Below the pieces are notes generated by a model. It did no database searches. It was not told where the DNA came from and worked only from the letters and a program-made list of their open reading frames with translations. The position numbers and the translations under genes were made by a program. A DNA stretch of 32,266 nucleotides, from NCBI RefSeq assembly GCF_938028825.1, contig NZ_CALIZP010000082.1:1-32266 (forward strand), written 5' to 3'. Below are positions 7,248-15,117 of this stretch, piece by piece (within the stretch, counting starts at the first letter, position 1; each line of letters begins with the position of its first letter). This stretch comes from an uncultured Cardiobacterium sp. (GTDB lineage Bacteria > Pseudomonadota > Gammaproteobacteria > Cardiobacteriales > Cardiobacteriaceae).

Positions 7248-8432
7248 TTAGGCGCTGAGTGCGTCGGTATCTCGGGCGATCATCAGCTCTTCGTTGGTAG
7301 CGATGACCCACACTGGCTTGCTGCCGGGGGCGGCAATATTGCCTTCCTTGCCCCGGGACGTTTCATGATTCTTGGCGCTGTCGAGCTTGAAGCCAAGAAA
7401 TTCGAGCAGGGCGATGGTTTTCTCGCGCACCAGCGACGAGTTTTCGCCGATGCCGCCGGTGAAAACGATGGCATCCGCGCCGCCGAGGCCGACCATCTGC
7501 GCGGCGATATGCTTGGCGAGGCGGTAGCAGTACACCTCCATGGTGCGAATGGCCGCTTCATCGCCTTTGGCGTAGGCTTGTTCAATCGTGCGGCAGTCGT
7601 TGGACATGCCGGAGAGGCCGAGCAGGCCGGACTGCTTCCACAACATATCGTCCACCTCTTTCGGGCTCATGCCCATCTGCCCGGTGAGGATGCCGAAGAT
7701 GGCGGGATCGACGTCGCCGGAACGGGTGCCGTGCACCACGCCTTCCAGCGGGGTCAAACCCATCGTGGTGTCCACAGAATGGTCGAAATCCACGGCGGCA
7801 ACGGAAGCGCCGTTACCGAGGTGGGCGACGACCGCCTTCGGCCTGGCGATGCCGAGTTTCTCCGGCAACTGGCTGGCGATGTAGCGGTAAGACGTGCCGT
7901 GGAAACCGTAGCGGCGGATTTTGTTGTCGGCATAGAGCTTGTACGGCAGGGCGTAGAGATAGGCGCGCTGCGGCATGTGCTGGTGGAAGGCGGTGTCGAA
8001 GACGACGACCTGTTTCAGGTTGGGGAAGACCTCGCGCGCGGCGTCGATACCGGTCACGTGTGCCGGATTGTGCAGCGGGGCGAGGCGGATGCAGTCCACA
8101 ATCTTCTCGCGCACATCGTCATCCACGAGGACGGATTCGGCGAAATACTCGCCACCATGCACGATGCGGTGGCCGACCGCCTTGATTTTGTCCATCAGCC
8201 CTTCCTTTTGCAGCGCAGCGACGATATGGCGCAGCGCCTCCTGGTGCGTGCCGGGGGCGAGCGATTCCTCAATCTTGTCGCCTCTGGCGTTCTTGATGGT
8301 GATATTGCCGATGCCGCCGACACCGAGCCGCTCGGCCAGTCCTTTCAGCGCCTCGTCGCCGTTTTCCGGATTGATGACGGAAAATTTCAGGCTGGAAGAG
8401 CCGCAGTTCAGGACAAAAATGTAATGGGACAT
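7248..8432 (-). CDS. ackA: Acetate kinase
   Basis: A 394-residue ASKHA-family kinase that interconverts acetyl phosphate and acetate with ADP/ATP. Visible motifs are NCGSSSLKFSV near the N-terminus, GHRIVHGGEYF, VVFDTAFHQ, FHGTSYRYIA, AHLGNGASVAAV, GLTPLEGVVHGTRSGDVDP and the C-terminal FTGGIGENSSLVRE. Length and motifs are those of an intact enzyme. AGGAAA precedes the ATG. It is the first gene of ackA-pta, and an extended -10 element lies about 40 bases upstream. With Pta it makes the acetate overflow/acetyl-phosphate pathway. Confidence 0.97.
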   Translation of the reverse strand: MSHYIFVLNCGSSSLKFSVINPENGDEALKGLAERLGVGGIGNITIKNARGDKIEESLAPGTHQEALRHIVAALQKEGLMDKIKAVGHRIVHGGEYFAESVLVDDDVREKIVDCIRLAPLHNPAHVTGIDAAREVFPNLKQVVVFDTAFHQHMPQRAYLYALPYKLYADNKIRRYGFHGTSYRYIASQLPEKLGIARPKAVVAHLGNGASVAAVDFDHSVDTTMGLTPLEGVVHGTRSGDVDPAIFGILTGQMGMSPKEVDDMLWKQSGLLGLSGMSNDCRTIEQAYAKGDEAAIRTMEVYCYRLAKHIAAQMVGLGGADAIVFTGGIGENSSLVREKTIALLEFLGFKLDSAKNHETSRGKEGNIAAPGSKPVWVIATNEELMIARDTDALSA

Positions 8433-8472
8433 GATGATTTCCTATGGATTACCTGTGGATGAAAACGGCGCG

Positions 8473-8481
8473 ATTTTAGCA
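8473..8481 (-). promoter_or_regulatory. Candidate extended -10 promoter of ackA-pta
   Basis: On the minus strand TGC-TAAAAT then CGCGCC, 41 bases upstream of ackA. No recognisable -35, so recognition would rest on the TG extension. Confidence 0.45.
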
Positions 8482-8549
8482 GAAACACGGCAGGACGGCG
8501 GTTTGGGCAGGCCGGCGGATAACGGCGGACGGGATGGGCGGGAGGGGGC

Positions 8550-9601
8550 TTACATCTGCTCGCGTATCCAGCCGAGCATATCGGGATGGTTCACCGCCCA
8601 CTGGTTCCCGCCGTTTTTGCTGATGAAATCCGCGCGGGTCAGGCGGCGCAGCGCGGCCTGCACCTGCGGCACACTGACATCGTCCACCCCCATTTGCGCC
8701 GCCAGCCACCGGCGCGTGTCCTGCGCGTAGAGGGCCTGCCGTTCTTGCGCCAGCGCTTGCAGCAGCAGGCGGTCCAGCGCTTTCGGTTCCCGCCAGACGG
8801 CGGCGTAATCGGCGCTGTCGTGCAGGTATTGCTGCTGTGCGGCGGCGGCCGCGTCCAGCGGCAGGGCGGGGTCGATAATCGTGTTCTGGATGATGGCACG
8901 CAGGTGCAGCGGGATGTGTTCTCAGCGGACAAACCATTGATACAGCGCCTGTTTGTCCAGTGTGTTGGCGGTGCGCGCCTGATAGATGTCGGCGAGGAAG
9001 TCGGTGAAGTCCTGTTCCGGGCGTGGAAAGGCTATCGCGTGGGCAAACTGGAAAAACGGTGCCTTGTAATCGCTGAACATCTGCCGCAGGCCGTTCATGC
9101 TGGAACCGGTGAAGACGACTTTGACCTGTGCCCGATGCACATCCGGCCCGGTGCGCAGCGAGCGGATGAGGCCGCCTGTGTCATCGAAGCGCGCCAGTTC
9201 CTGCACTTCGTCAAACAGCAGTAGCACCGTTTTACCGCTTTGCGCCAACGCCTCAATCACTTCGCTGACGCTCACCGGTTCAGGCGCTTTTTCGCGGCCG
9301 ACACTTGCTCAATCCCCGCCAGCCACGTTTTCAGTTTGCCGCCGAGACCGAGTTGCCGGGCGAAATCCAGCAGCGCGAGGCGGAAGCGGCTTTCCGTCTG
9401 CGCGTCGCTGTCCATGAAGCTAAAATAGAAAACGGCAAAATCGCGCGCTGCGGCGGCAGGCCGGATGTCGTTCAGCAAAAACTGCGTCTTGCCCATGCGG
9501 CGCGGGGCGAACAGGGTGAAAGCGCTGACCACACCGTCGGCCAGCATTGTCAGCAAAGCATCGGCGTAGGGGCGGCGGGAATAGTAAAGCGGGTCGTGCA
9601 T
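8550..9601 (-). pseudogene. Broken AAA-family ATPase gene (frameshift and nonsense codon)
   Basis: Read with two repairs, this encodes about 350 residues of an ATPase_2-like protein. The Walker A is in FAPRRMGKTQFLLND, the Walker B in VLLLFDEVQELARF and the sensor-1 region in VVFTGSSMNGL. A C-terminal winged-helix-like part ends WAVNHPDMLGWIREQM. The first frame runs from the ATG at 9599-9601 (GGAGAA upstream) and stops at 9272. One base appears missing near 9288-9300, where the minus strand reads GCGAAAAAGCGCC, because the -1 frame continues EKAPEPVSVSEVIEAL and on into Walker B. The second lesion is an in-frame TGA at 8922-8924 (QWFVR-stop-EHIPLHLRAII). The same frame then stays open to the TAA at 8550-8552. 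The span of 1052 bases is one short of a multiple of three. The family is known for NTPases of uncertain, possibly defence-related, role. Sequencing error or recoding cannot be excluded. Confidence 0.8.
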
Positions 9602-9627
9602 GACGGTTCTCCAGTATTTGTCGCAGG

Positions 9628-9656
9628 ATTATATGGTTTTAGACGGATTTTGACGA
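9628..9656 (-). promoter_or_regulatory. Candidate promoter of the ATPase pseudogene
   Basis: On the minus strand -10 TATAAT (9628-9633), 17 bases, then -35 TCGTCA (9651-9656, four of six matches). It diverges from the ogt promoter, with which it overlaps at the -35 boxes. Confidence 0.5.
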
Positions 9657-9679
9657 ATTAGACAAAGTTTGTCTAAAAT
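9650..9679 (+). promoter_or_regulatory. Candidate promoter of ogt-crcB
   Basis: -35 TTGACG (9650-9655), 18 bases, -10 TAAAAT (9674-9679). The spacer is filled by the inverted repeat at 9658-9676, so a bound protein would block polymerase. Confidence 0.55.
9658..9676. promoter_or_regulatory. Operator-like inverted repeat TTAGACAAA-G-TTTGTCTAA
   Basis: Perfect 9-bp arms around a single G. It lies in the spacer of the ogt promoter, next to the -35 of the divergent ATPase promoter. A related half site, TTTTAGAC, is at 9637-9644. There is no T run, so it is not a terminator. The regulator is unknown; the size suits a TetR- or MarR-type dimer. Confidence 0.6.
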
Positions 9680-9761
9680 CATCTAATCCTTTATTTTCAA
9701 TGGAATGCGGCCTATGTTTGCCCGCCGCTGCTCCCCGTTTATGTTCAGGAACCATCTCCCC

Positions 9762-10298
9762 ATGCCCACCCTCATCAGCCAACGCATTGCGAGCCCGCTC
9801 GGCGCGCTTTACGTCTGCGCCAGTGCGCGCGGCGTCTGCCTGCTCGAATTTGCCGGCACGCAGCGCATCGCGCGCGAAAGCCGCGCCCTCGAACGCCATT
9901 TCGGCTGCACCATCACCCTCGGCGAGAATGAGCACACCCGGCAAACCGCCGCCGAGCTCGGCGAATATTTCGCCGGCACGCGGCGTGATTTCGGCGTCGC
10001 CCTGCACCCCGTCGGCAGCGATTTCCAGCGGCGCGTCTGGGCGGCGCTGTGCGCCATTCCCTACGGCACGACCACGCATTATCAGGCGCTGGCGGCATCC
10101 ATCGGCCATCCCGCCGCCGTGCGCGCCGTCGCCGCTGCCAACGGTGCCAACGCCATTGCCATCCTCATCCCCTGCCACCGCGTCATCGGCAAAAACGGCA
10201 CGCTGACCGGCTACGGCGGCGGCCTGCAACGCAAAGCCCGGCTGCTCGCCCATGAACACGGCGGAGATGCCTGCCCAACCCTGCCCCTGTTCCCATGA
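9762..10298 (+). CDS. ogt: Methylated-DNA--protein-cysteine methyltransferase
   Basis: A 178-residue suicide DNA-repair protein that moves alkyl groups from O6-alkylguanine to its own cysteine. The C-terminal domain carries DFQRRVWAALCAIPYGTTTHY (residues 87-107), the helix-turn-helix arginine region HPAAVRAVAAANGAN, and the active site IPCHRVIG with Cys138. The C-terminal YGGGLQRKARLLAHE completes the signature. Residues 1-80 form the usual smaller N-terminal domain, and length agrees with Ogt. AGGAA lies upstream of the ATG at 9762. In-frame ATGs at 9705 and 9741 would add residues that do not resemble the family. It overlaps crcB by 4 bases (ATGA). Confidence 0.93.
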   Translation: MPTLISQRIASPLGALYVCASARGVCLLEFAGTQRIARESRALERHFGCTITLGENEHTRQTAAELGEYFAGTRRDFGVALHPVGSDFQRRVWAALCAIPYGTTTHYQALAASIGHPAAVRAVAAANGANAIAILIPCHRVIGKNGTLTGYGGGLQRKARLLAHEHGGDACPTLPLFP

Positions 10299-10651
10299 AC
10301 TTCATCCACTGCGTCCTCCTCTTCCTCGGTGGTGGGCTGGGCAGCGTGGCGCGCTACCTGCTCGGCCTCGCCCTGCCCGCCCGCACCTTCCCGCTCGGTA
10401 CGTTTTGCGTCAACGTCCTCGGCTGTCTCTTTATCGGCTATCTCGCCGCAACGCTTGCCCGCGATAACGCCGCCCTGCGCGCCCTCTGCATCAGCGGTTT
10501 CTGCGGCGGCTTCACCACCTTTTCCACCTTCTCGCTCGACATCGTGCAGCGCTGGCAGGCGGGGCATTATCTCGTCCCCACGCTTTACCTCGCCGCCAGC
10601 CTTATCTGCGGCATCGCCGCCGTCCTCGGCGGCATGGCGCTGGCCCGCTGA
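10295..10651 (+). CDS. crcB: Fluoride channel CrcB/Fluc
   Basis: A 118-residue, four-helix dual-topology membrane protein that exports fluoride passively as a dimer. The diagnostic motifs are GGGLGSVARYLLG (12-24), GTFCVNVLGCLFIGYL (35-50, with the conserved Asn40) and GFCGGFTTFSTFSLD (68-82), whose phenylalanines line the pore. The ATG lies inside the ogt stop region (ATGA overlap), so translation is coupled to ogt. No fluoride riboswitch consensus was recognised upstream of the ogt-crcB unit. A single copy is present, consistent with a homodimer. Confidence 0.94.
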   Translation: MNFIHCVLLFLGGGLGSVARYLLGLALPARTFPLGTFCVNVLGCLFIGYLAATLARDNAALRALCISGFCGGFTTFSTFSLDIVQRWQAGHYLVPTLYLAASLICGIAAVLGGMALAR

Positions 10652-10675
10652 CCGCATCCCGCCCCATGCTAAAAT
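10648..10675 (+). promoter_or_regulatory. Candidate promoter of valS
   Basis: -35 CTGACC (10648-10653), 16 bases, -10 TAAAAT (10670-10675) preceded by TGC as an extended -10. The -35 overlaps the crcB stop codon. Confidence 0.6.
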
Positions 10676-10708
10676 CCGCCCTTTCCTTAATATGACACCG
10701 AGGTAATC

Positions 10709-13516
10709 ATGAACACAGACGGCATGGCCACCCGCTACCAACCCGCCGACATCGAAAACAAATGGTACGCCCGCTGGGAAGCCGGCAACCACTTCGCCCC
10801 CGGCGGCAGCGGCAAGCCCTACGCCATCATGATTCCGCCGCCGAACGTGACCGGCACCCTGCACATGGGCCACGCCTTCCAGGACACCATCATGGACGCC
10901 CTCATCCGCTACCACCGCATGCTCGGTGACAACACCCTGTGGCAGCCGGGCAGCGACCATGCCGGCATCGCGACACAAATGGTCGTCGAGCGCCAGCTGA
11001 ACGCAGCGGGCAAAACGCGGCACAACCTCGGCCGCGAAGCGTTCACCGCCAAAGTATGGGAATGGAAGGCCGAATCCGGCGGGCAAATCATGCAGCAACT
11101 GCGCCGCCTCGGTGCCTCGCTCGACTGGACGCGCGAACGCTTCACCATGGACGACGCCCTCTCGCGCGCGGTGCGCACCCTCTTCGTCAGACTCTACGAC
11201 GATGGCCTCATCTATCGCGGCAAGCGCCTGGTCAACTGGGACCCGGTACTGAAAACCGCCATCTCCGACCTCGAAGTGGAAAACCGCGAAGAAAGCGGCT
11301 TCATGTACCACGTCCGTTACCCCTTCGTCGCCGGGCAGGGGCTGGACGGGCAGTACATGCACATCGCCACCACCCGCCCGGAAACCATCCTCGCCGACGG
11401 CGCGCTCGCCGTGCATCCCGACGATGAACGCTACCGCCACCTGCTCGGCAAAATGGTGCACGTCCCGCTCACCGAGCGCGTTATCCCCATCATCGCCGAC
11501 GAATACGTCGAAATGGACTTCGGCACCGGCTGCGTGAAAATCACCCCCGCGCACGACTTCAACGACTACGCCGTCGGCCAGCGGCATGAAATGGAAGTCA
11601 TCAACCTGATGAACCCCGACGCCACCCTGAACGATAACGTGCCGCCCGCCTATCGCGGCCTTGACCGCTGGGTGGCGCGGGAAAAAATCGTTGCTGACCT
11701 CGATGCCGCCGGATTACTGGAAAAAGTCGAACCGCACACCCTGAAACGCCCCTACGGCGACCGCAGCGGCGTCGTCATCGAACCCTACCTCACCGACCAG
11801 TGGTTCGTGGACCTGTCCAGCGACAAAGGCATGGCCAAACTCACCCGGCCCGCGCTCGACGCCGTGCGCGATGGCCGCATCAAATTCGTGCCGGACAACT
11901 GGAAAAATACCTACTACAACTGGATGGAAAACCTGCAAGACTGGTGCATCTCGCGCCAACTCTGGTGGGGGCACCGCATCCCCGCCTGGTACGACGCCGA
12001 CGGCAACGTGTACGTCGCCGAAAACGAAGCCGCCGTGCGCGGAAAATACCGCCTCGCCGCTGGACTCCCGCTGACGCAGGATGAAGACGTGCTCGACACC
12101 TGGTTCTCCTCCGCGCTGTGGCCGTTCGCCACCCAGGGCTGGCCGGATGACACCGCCGACCTTAAAACCTTTTACCCCGGCAACGTCCTCGTTACCGGCT
12201 TCGACATCATCTTCTTCTGGGTGGCGCGCATGGTGCTGATGGGCATGTACTGCATGCACGGCGAAGTCCCCTTCCGCGAGGTGTACATCCACGGCCTCGT
12301 GCGCGACAGCGAAGGGCAGAAAATGTCCAAATCCAAAGGCAACGTCCTTGACCCGCTCGACATCATCGACGGCATCGACGGCGAAGCCCTGGTCGCAAAA
12401 CGCACCAGCGGCATGATGCAGCCGCAAAAAGCCGAAAAAATCGCCGCGCAGACCCGCAAAGAATACCCGGATGGCATCGCCGCTTACGGCACCGATGCCC
12501 TGCGCTTCACCTTCGCCGCGCAAGCGACCATGGGCCGCGACATCGTCTTCGACACCAAACGCGTCGAAGGCTACCGCAACTTCTGCAACAAACTGTGGAA
12601 TGCCGCCCGCTTCGTACAAATGCAGACCGCAGGCCAAACCATCGCCGCTGCCCCCGTCAAAGAAAAAAGCGCTGCCGACCGCTGGATCTACGGCGCACTC
12701 GACCGCACCATCCGCAGCGTACGCGAAGCGTTTGACAGCTACCGCTTCGACTTCGCCGCGCAAGCCGTGTACGACTTCATCTGGAACCAGTACTGCGACT
12801 GGTACCTCGAACTCGCCAAACCCGTTCTCGGCAAACACAACGACGACGCCGCCGAAAAAGCGCGCACCCGCCACACCCTGCTCGACGTCCTCGAACAAGC
12901 GCTGCGCCTCATCCACCCGCTCATGCCCTACATCAGCGAAGAAATCTGGCAACAAACCGCGCCGCTGCTCGGCAAAACGGGCGACACCATCATGACCCAG
13001 CCCTACCCGGCGGCAAGCAACGGCGAAGACCCGCAGGCCGACGCCGAAATCGCCTGGCTGCAAGAAACCCTGCTCGGCGTACGCAAAATCCGCGCCGACA
13101 TGAACATCGCCCCCGGCAAACCGCTGCCGCTCATCATCAGCGGCCTGGACGATAACGCCAGAGGCTACCTTGCCGCCCAAGAACGCAGCCTGCTCGCGCT
13201 GGGCCGCCTCGACAGCATCCGCGTCCTCGCGGATGGCGAAGCCGAACCCGAAGCCGCCGCCTTCATGGTTGGCAGCGCAAAAAACATGATCCCGCTGGCG
13301 GGGCTCATCGACAAAACCGCCGAACTTGCCCGCCTCGACAAAGAAATCACGAAACGCGAACAAAACATCGCCCGCCTCAGCGGACAGCTCGCCAACGAAC
13401 GCTTCACCGCCAGCGCCCCCGCCGCCTTGGTCGCCCAAACCCGCGCCCAACTCGCCGGCGACGAAGAAACCGTCGCTGCCCTGCGTGCCCAGCGGAAAAA
13501 AGTCGCGGCGTTGTAA
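10709..13516 (+). CDS. valS: Valine--tRNA ligase
   Basis: A 935-residue class I synthetase that charges tRNA-Val. The HIGH element appears as HMGH (52-55) inside PPPNVTGTLHMGHA. The KMSKS loop is exact at residues 538-542 (KMSKSKGN). An editing domain lies between, with TTRPETILAD and HDFNDYAVG. The anticodon-binding domain includes YDFIWNQYCDWYLE. The C-terminal arm (about 860-935) is a heptad-rich coiled coil that grips the tRNA. GAGG precedes the ATG. A second in-frame Met at codon 6 is possible but less well spaced. It is monocistronic, closed by the bidirectional hairpin at 13565-13592. Confidence 0.98.
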   Translation: MNTDGMATRYQPADIENKWYARWEAGNHFAPGGSGKPYAIMIPPPNVTGTLHMGHAFQDTIMDALIRYHRMLGDNTLWQPGSDHAGIATQMVVERQLNAAGKTRHNLGREAFTAKVWEWKAESGGQIMQQLRRLGASLDWTRERFTMDDALSRAVRTLFVRLYDDGLIYRGKRLVNWDPVLKTAISDLEVENREESGFMYHVRYPFVAGQGLDGQYMHIATTRPETILADGALAVHPDDERYRHLLGKMVHVPLTERVIPIIADEYVEMDFGTGCVKITPAHDFNDYAVGQRHEMEVINLMNPDATLNDNVPPAYRGLDRWVAREKIVADLDAAGLLEKVEPHTLKRPYGDRSGVVIEPYLTDQWFVDLSSDKGMAKLTRPALDAVRDGRIKFVPDNWKNTYYNWMENLQDWCISRQLWWGHRIPAWYDADGNVYVAENEAAVRGKYRLAAGLPLTQDEDVLDTWFSSALWPFATQGWPDDTADLKTFYPGNVLVTGFDIIFFWVARMVLMGMYCMHGEVPFREVYIHGLVRDSEGQKMSKSKGNVLDPLDIIDGIDGEALVAKRTSGMMQPQKAEKIAAQTRKEYPDGIAAYGTDALRFTFAAQATMGRDIVFDTKRVEGYRNFCNKLWNAARFVQMQTAGQTIAAAPVKEKSAADRWIYGALDRTIRSVREAFDSYRFDFAAQAVYDFIWNQYCDWYLELAKPVLGKHNDDAAEKARTRHTLLDVLEQALRLIHPLMPYISEEIWQQTAPLLGKTGDTIMTQPYPAASNGEDPQADAEIAWLQETLLGVRKIRADMNIAPGKPLPLIISGLDDNARGYLAAQERSLLALGRLDSIRVLADGEAEPEAAAFMVGSAKNMIPLAGLIDKTAELARLDKEITKREQNIARLSGQLANERFTASAPAALVAQTRAQLAGDEETVAALRAQRKKVAAL

Positions 13517-13564
13517 GCCCCCCCGCTTTTTGCCCTGTCCCGTACGACAAAAAAACGGGGCAAA

Positions 13565-13592
13565 AAAATCCCCGCCATTCGGCGGGGATTTT
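13565..13592. terminator. Bidirectional terminator between valS and the nitroreductase gene
   Basis: A 12-bp perfect stem AAAATCCCCGCC/GGCGGGGATTTT with loop ATTC. A/T tracts on both sides suit the two convergent genes, although the T run in the valS direction is only four. Confidence 0.85.
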
Positions 13593-13621
13593 GCTCCTGC
13601 CGCCCGGCGGCGGTTCGGGCG

Positions 13622-14188
13622 CTATCCGTGCCACACCACCACGTCTTCCAGCGGCGGGCGGAAGCGTTCCGGCGGGGTAAGGGTTGGAGTGCCGAGCGAG
13701 ATGAAACCGAGGATGTCGTCTTCGGGTTTGACGTTGAGGTGCGCCTTGACGTCGGTATCTGCCGCCGCCCACGGGGTCAGCCAGCAGGTGCCGTAGCCGA
13801 GCGCGGCGGAGGCGATGATGAGGTTCTGGCAGACGGCACCGCCGGAGAGGATTTGTTCGTAGCGCGGCACGGTGCTGAGGGTGTTGAGGCGGCTCGATAC
13901 CATGACGAGCAGCGGCGCGGCGCGGACGAAGCTGGTTTTTTTCGCGGTCAGCCCTTCGTCGGCGTCGGGGTATTTTTGCTGCCAGATGGCAAGCAGCACG
14001 CGGTAGAGCGCTTCCTGCGCGGGTTTTTTGAAGATGTCCAGCCGCCACGGGTTGAGGTTGCCGTGGTCGGAAACGCGGGTTGCGGCGCGCAGGATGAGGG
14101 TCAGCTCGTCGTCACCGGGGGCGGGGTCGGCGAGTTGTGCCGGGCGGGGCGAGTTGCGGTGCAGGAGCAGGTCGAGGGTCGGGTTCAT
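13622..14188 (-). CDS. Nitroreductase family protein (YdjA-like)
   Basis: A 188-residue FMN-dependent nitroreductase-fold protein. Family features are the N-terminal LLLHRNSPRPAQLADPAP, with the Arg-Ser/Asn FMN-phosphate contact. Further on are ILRAATRVSDHGNLNPWRLDIF, VPRYEQILSGGAVCQNLIIASAALGYGTCWLT, which is the dimer and flavin-contact helix, and ILGFISLGTP near the C-terminus. The short length and R-x-SDHGN-x-NPW pattern place it nearest YdjA. Such enzymes reduce nitro or related compounds with NAD(P)H; the physiological substrate is unknown. GAGAG precedes the ATG. It lies behind a terminator that ends the response-regulator gene, so it is probably transcribed separately. Confidence 0.88.
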   Translation of the reverse strand: MNPTLDLLLHRNSPRPAQLADPAPGDDELTLILRAATRVSDHGNLNPWRLDIFKKPAQEALYRVLLAIWQQKYPDADEGLTAKKTSFVRAAPLLVMVSSRLNTLSTVPRYEQILSGGAVCQNLIIASAALGYGTCWLTPWAAADTDVKAHLNVKPEDDILGFISLGTPTLTPPERFRPPLEDVVVWHG

Positions 14189-14213
14189 GGTTCTCTCGGT
14201 TGGGGGAAATGAA

Positions 14214-14236
14214 AAACGCCACGGGACGTGGCGTTT
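14214..14236 (-). terminator. Rho-independent terminator after the response-regulator gene
   Basis: A 10-bp perfect stem (14214-14223 with 14227-14236) and 3-base loop. On the minus strand it runs into TTTTT followed by CATTTCC. Confidence 0.85.
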
Positions 14237-14254
14237 GCCGGGGGAAGTGCGCGA

Positions 14255-15073
14255 TCAGGCAGCGTGTTGCAACAGTTGCCAGACCACGGCCAGCACGGCA
14301 ATCAGCAGGGCGATGCCGCCGATGACGATGGAGATGGTGGCGCGGCGGTCGCTTTCCGTGAGGCGGTTTTGCAGGTGTTGCACTTCTTTGCGCTGTTTTT
14401 CGATGTCGGCCGTCATGCCCGCCTTGCCTTCGTCGGCGGCGCGTTGCGCTTTTTCCTGGGTCAGGGTGAGCTGGCGTTCGAGGGCGTCGATGCGGCGGGT
14501 GATTTCCGTGGTATCGACGTAGGTGACGGCGAGCGGGATGTGCGGCTGCGGCTGCGGCACGGCGGCGGGGGCGACGTAGGACGGCGTGACCACGTCGAAA
14601 TCGGGTTCGTCCACCACGGCGCGCACCGGTGGCGGGGCGGGGACGGGTTTCGGCGGCGGGGGCGGCGGTGCGGGTTGCGGCACCGGCTGGGCGGCAGGGC
14701 GGACACGGTCGCGCAGGGCGGAGAGGAGGTGGTCGAGGCGGCTGGCGTCGGCGGGTTTCGGCAGGTATCCGGTCGCGCCCGCGTCGCGCGCCTTCTGCCG
14801 CGCTTCTTCGGAGATGTCGCCGGAATACATGATGACGGGCAGGTCATGTGTTTCCGGGTCGGCGCGCAGCCGCGCCAGACCTTCGTAGCCGTCCAGGTCG
14901 GGCATCATGATGTCCATGAAGACGATGTCCGGCAGGGTGTGGCGGGAAATCCAGCTTTCGCCGTCAATGACGCTTTCGGCCTCAATGACATCAATATCGT
15001 ATTTGGCCAGCAATCGCTTCAGGGTGAGGCGCGCGAGGCGGGAATCATCCACAATCAGGGCGGTTTTCAGCAT
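14255..15073 (-). CDS. Tail-anchored response-regulator receiver protein
   Basis: A 272-residue protein with an unusual order of parts. Residues 1-120 are a complete receiver domain: acidic pair Asp9-Asp10, phospho-acceptor Asp54 (VFMDIMMPD), Ser84 (MYSGD) and Lys106 (YLPKPA). Residues about 124-146 are a proline-rich linker (PVPQPAPPPPPPKPVP). A second Pro/Val-rich stretch and a coiled-coil-like region (EITRRIDALERQLTLTQEK through LQNRLTESDRR) follow. A single C-terminal membrane helix (ISIVIGGIALLIAVLAVVWQLL) comes last. There is no DNA-binding or enzymatic output domain. The topology suggests a cytoplasmic receiver displayed on the inner membrane, perhaps binding a partner through the coiled coil. 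The ATG at 15071-15073 starts MLKTALIVDD and has AGAGGA upstream; the frame extends 17 codons further but without homology. No kinase gene is nearby. It starts 44 bases after radC. Confidence 0.88.
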   Translation of the reverse strand: MLKTALIVDDSRLARLTLKRLLAKYDIDVIEAESVIDGESWISRHTLPDIVFMDIMMPDLDGYEGLARLRADPETHDLPVIMYSGDISEEARQKARDAGATGYLPKPADASRLDHLLSALRDRVRPAAQPVPQPAPPPPPPKPVPAPPPVRAVVDEPDFDVVTPSYVAPAAVPQPQPHIPLAVTYVDTTEITRRIDALERQLTLTQEKAQRAADEGKAGMTADIEKQRKEVQHLQNRLTESDRRATISIVIGGIALLIAVLAVVWQLLQHAA

Positions 15074-15117
15074 AAAAATCAAATCCTCTCGTCCATAAAA
15101 CACATTACCGCATTGTA

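Noticed and set aside
5167..7251. 694-codon open frame on the plus strand opposite pta
   Set aside because: It is the antisense shadow of a strongly conserved gene in GC-rich DNA, with low-complexity Gly/Ala/Asp composition and no family motif.
11714..13450. 578-codon minus-strand frame inside valS
   Set aside because: Antisense to a complete valine--tRNA ligase with all motifs; no ribosome binding site or family similarity.
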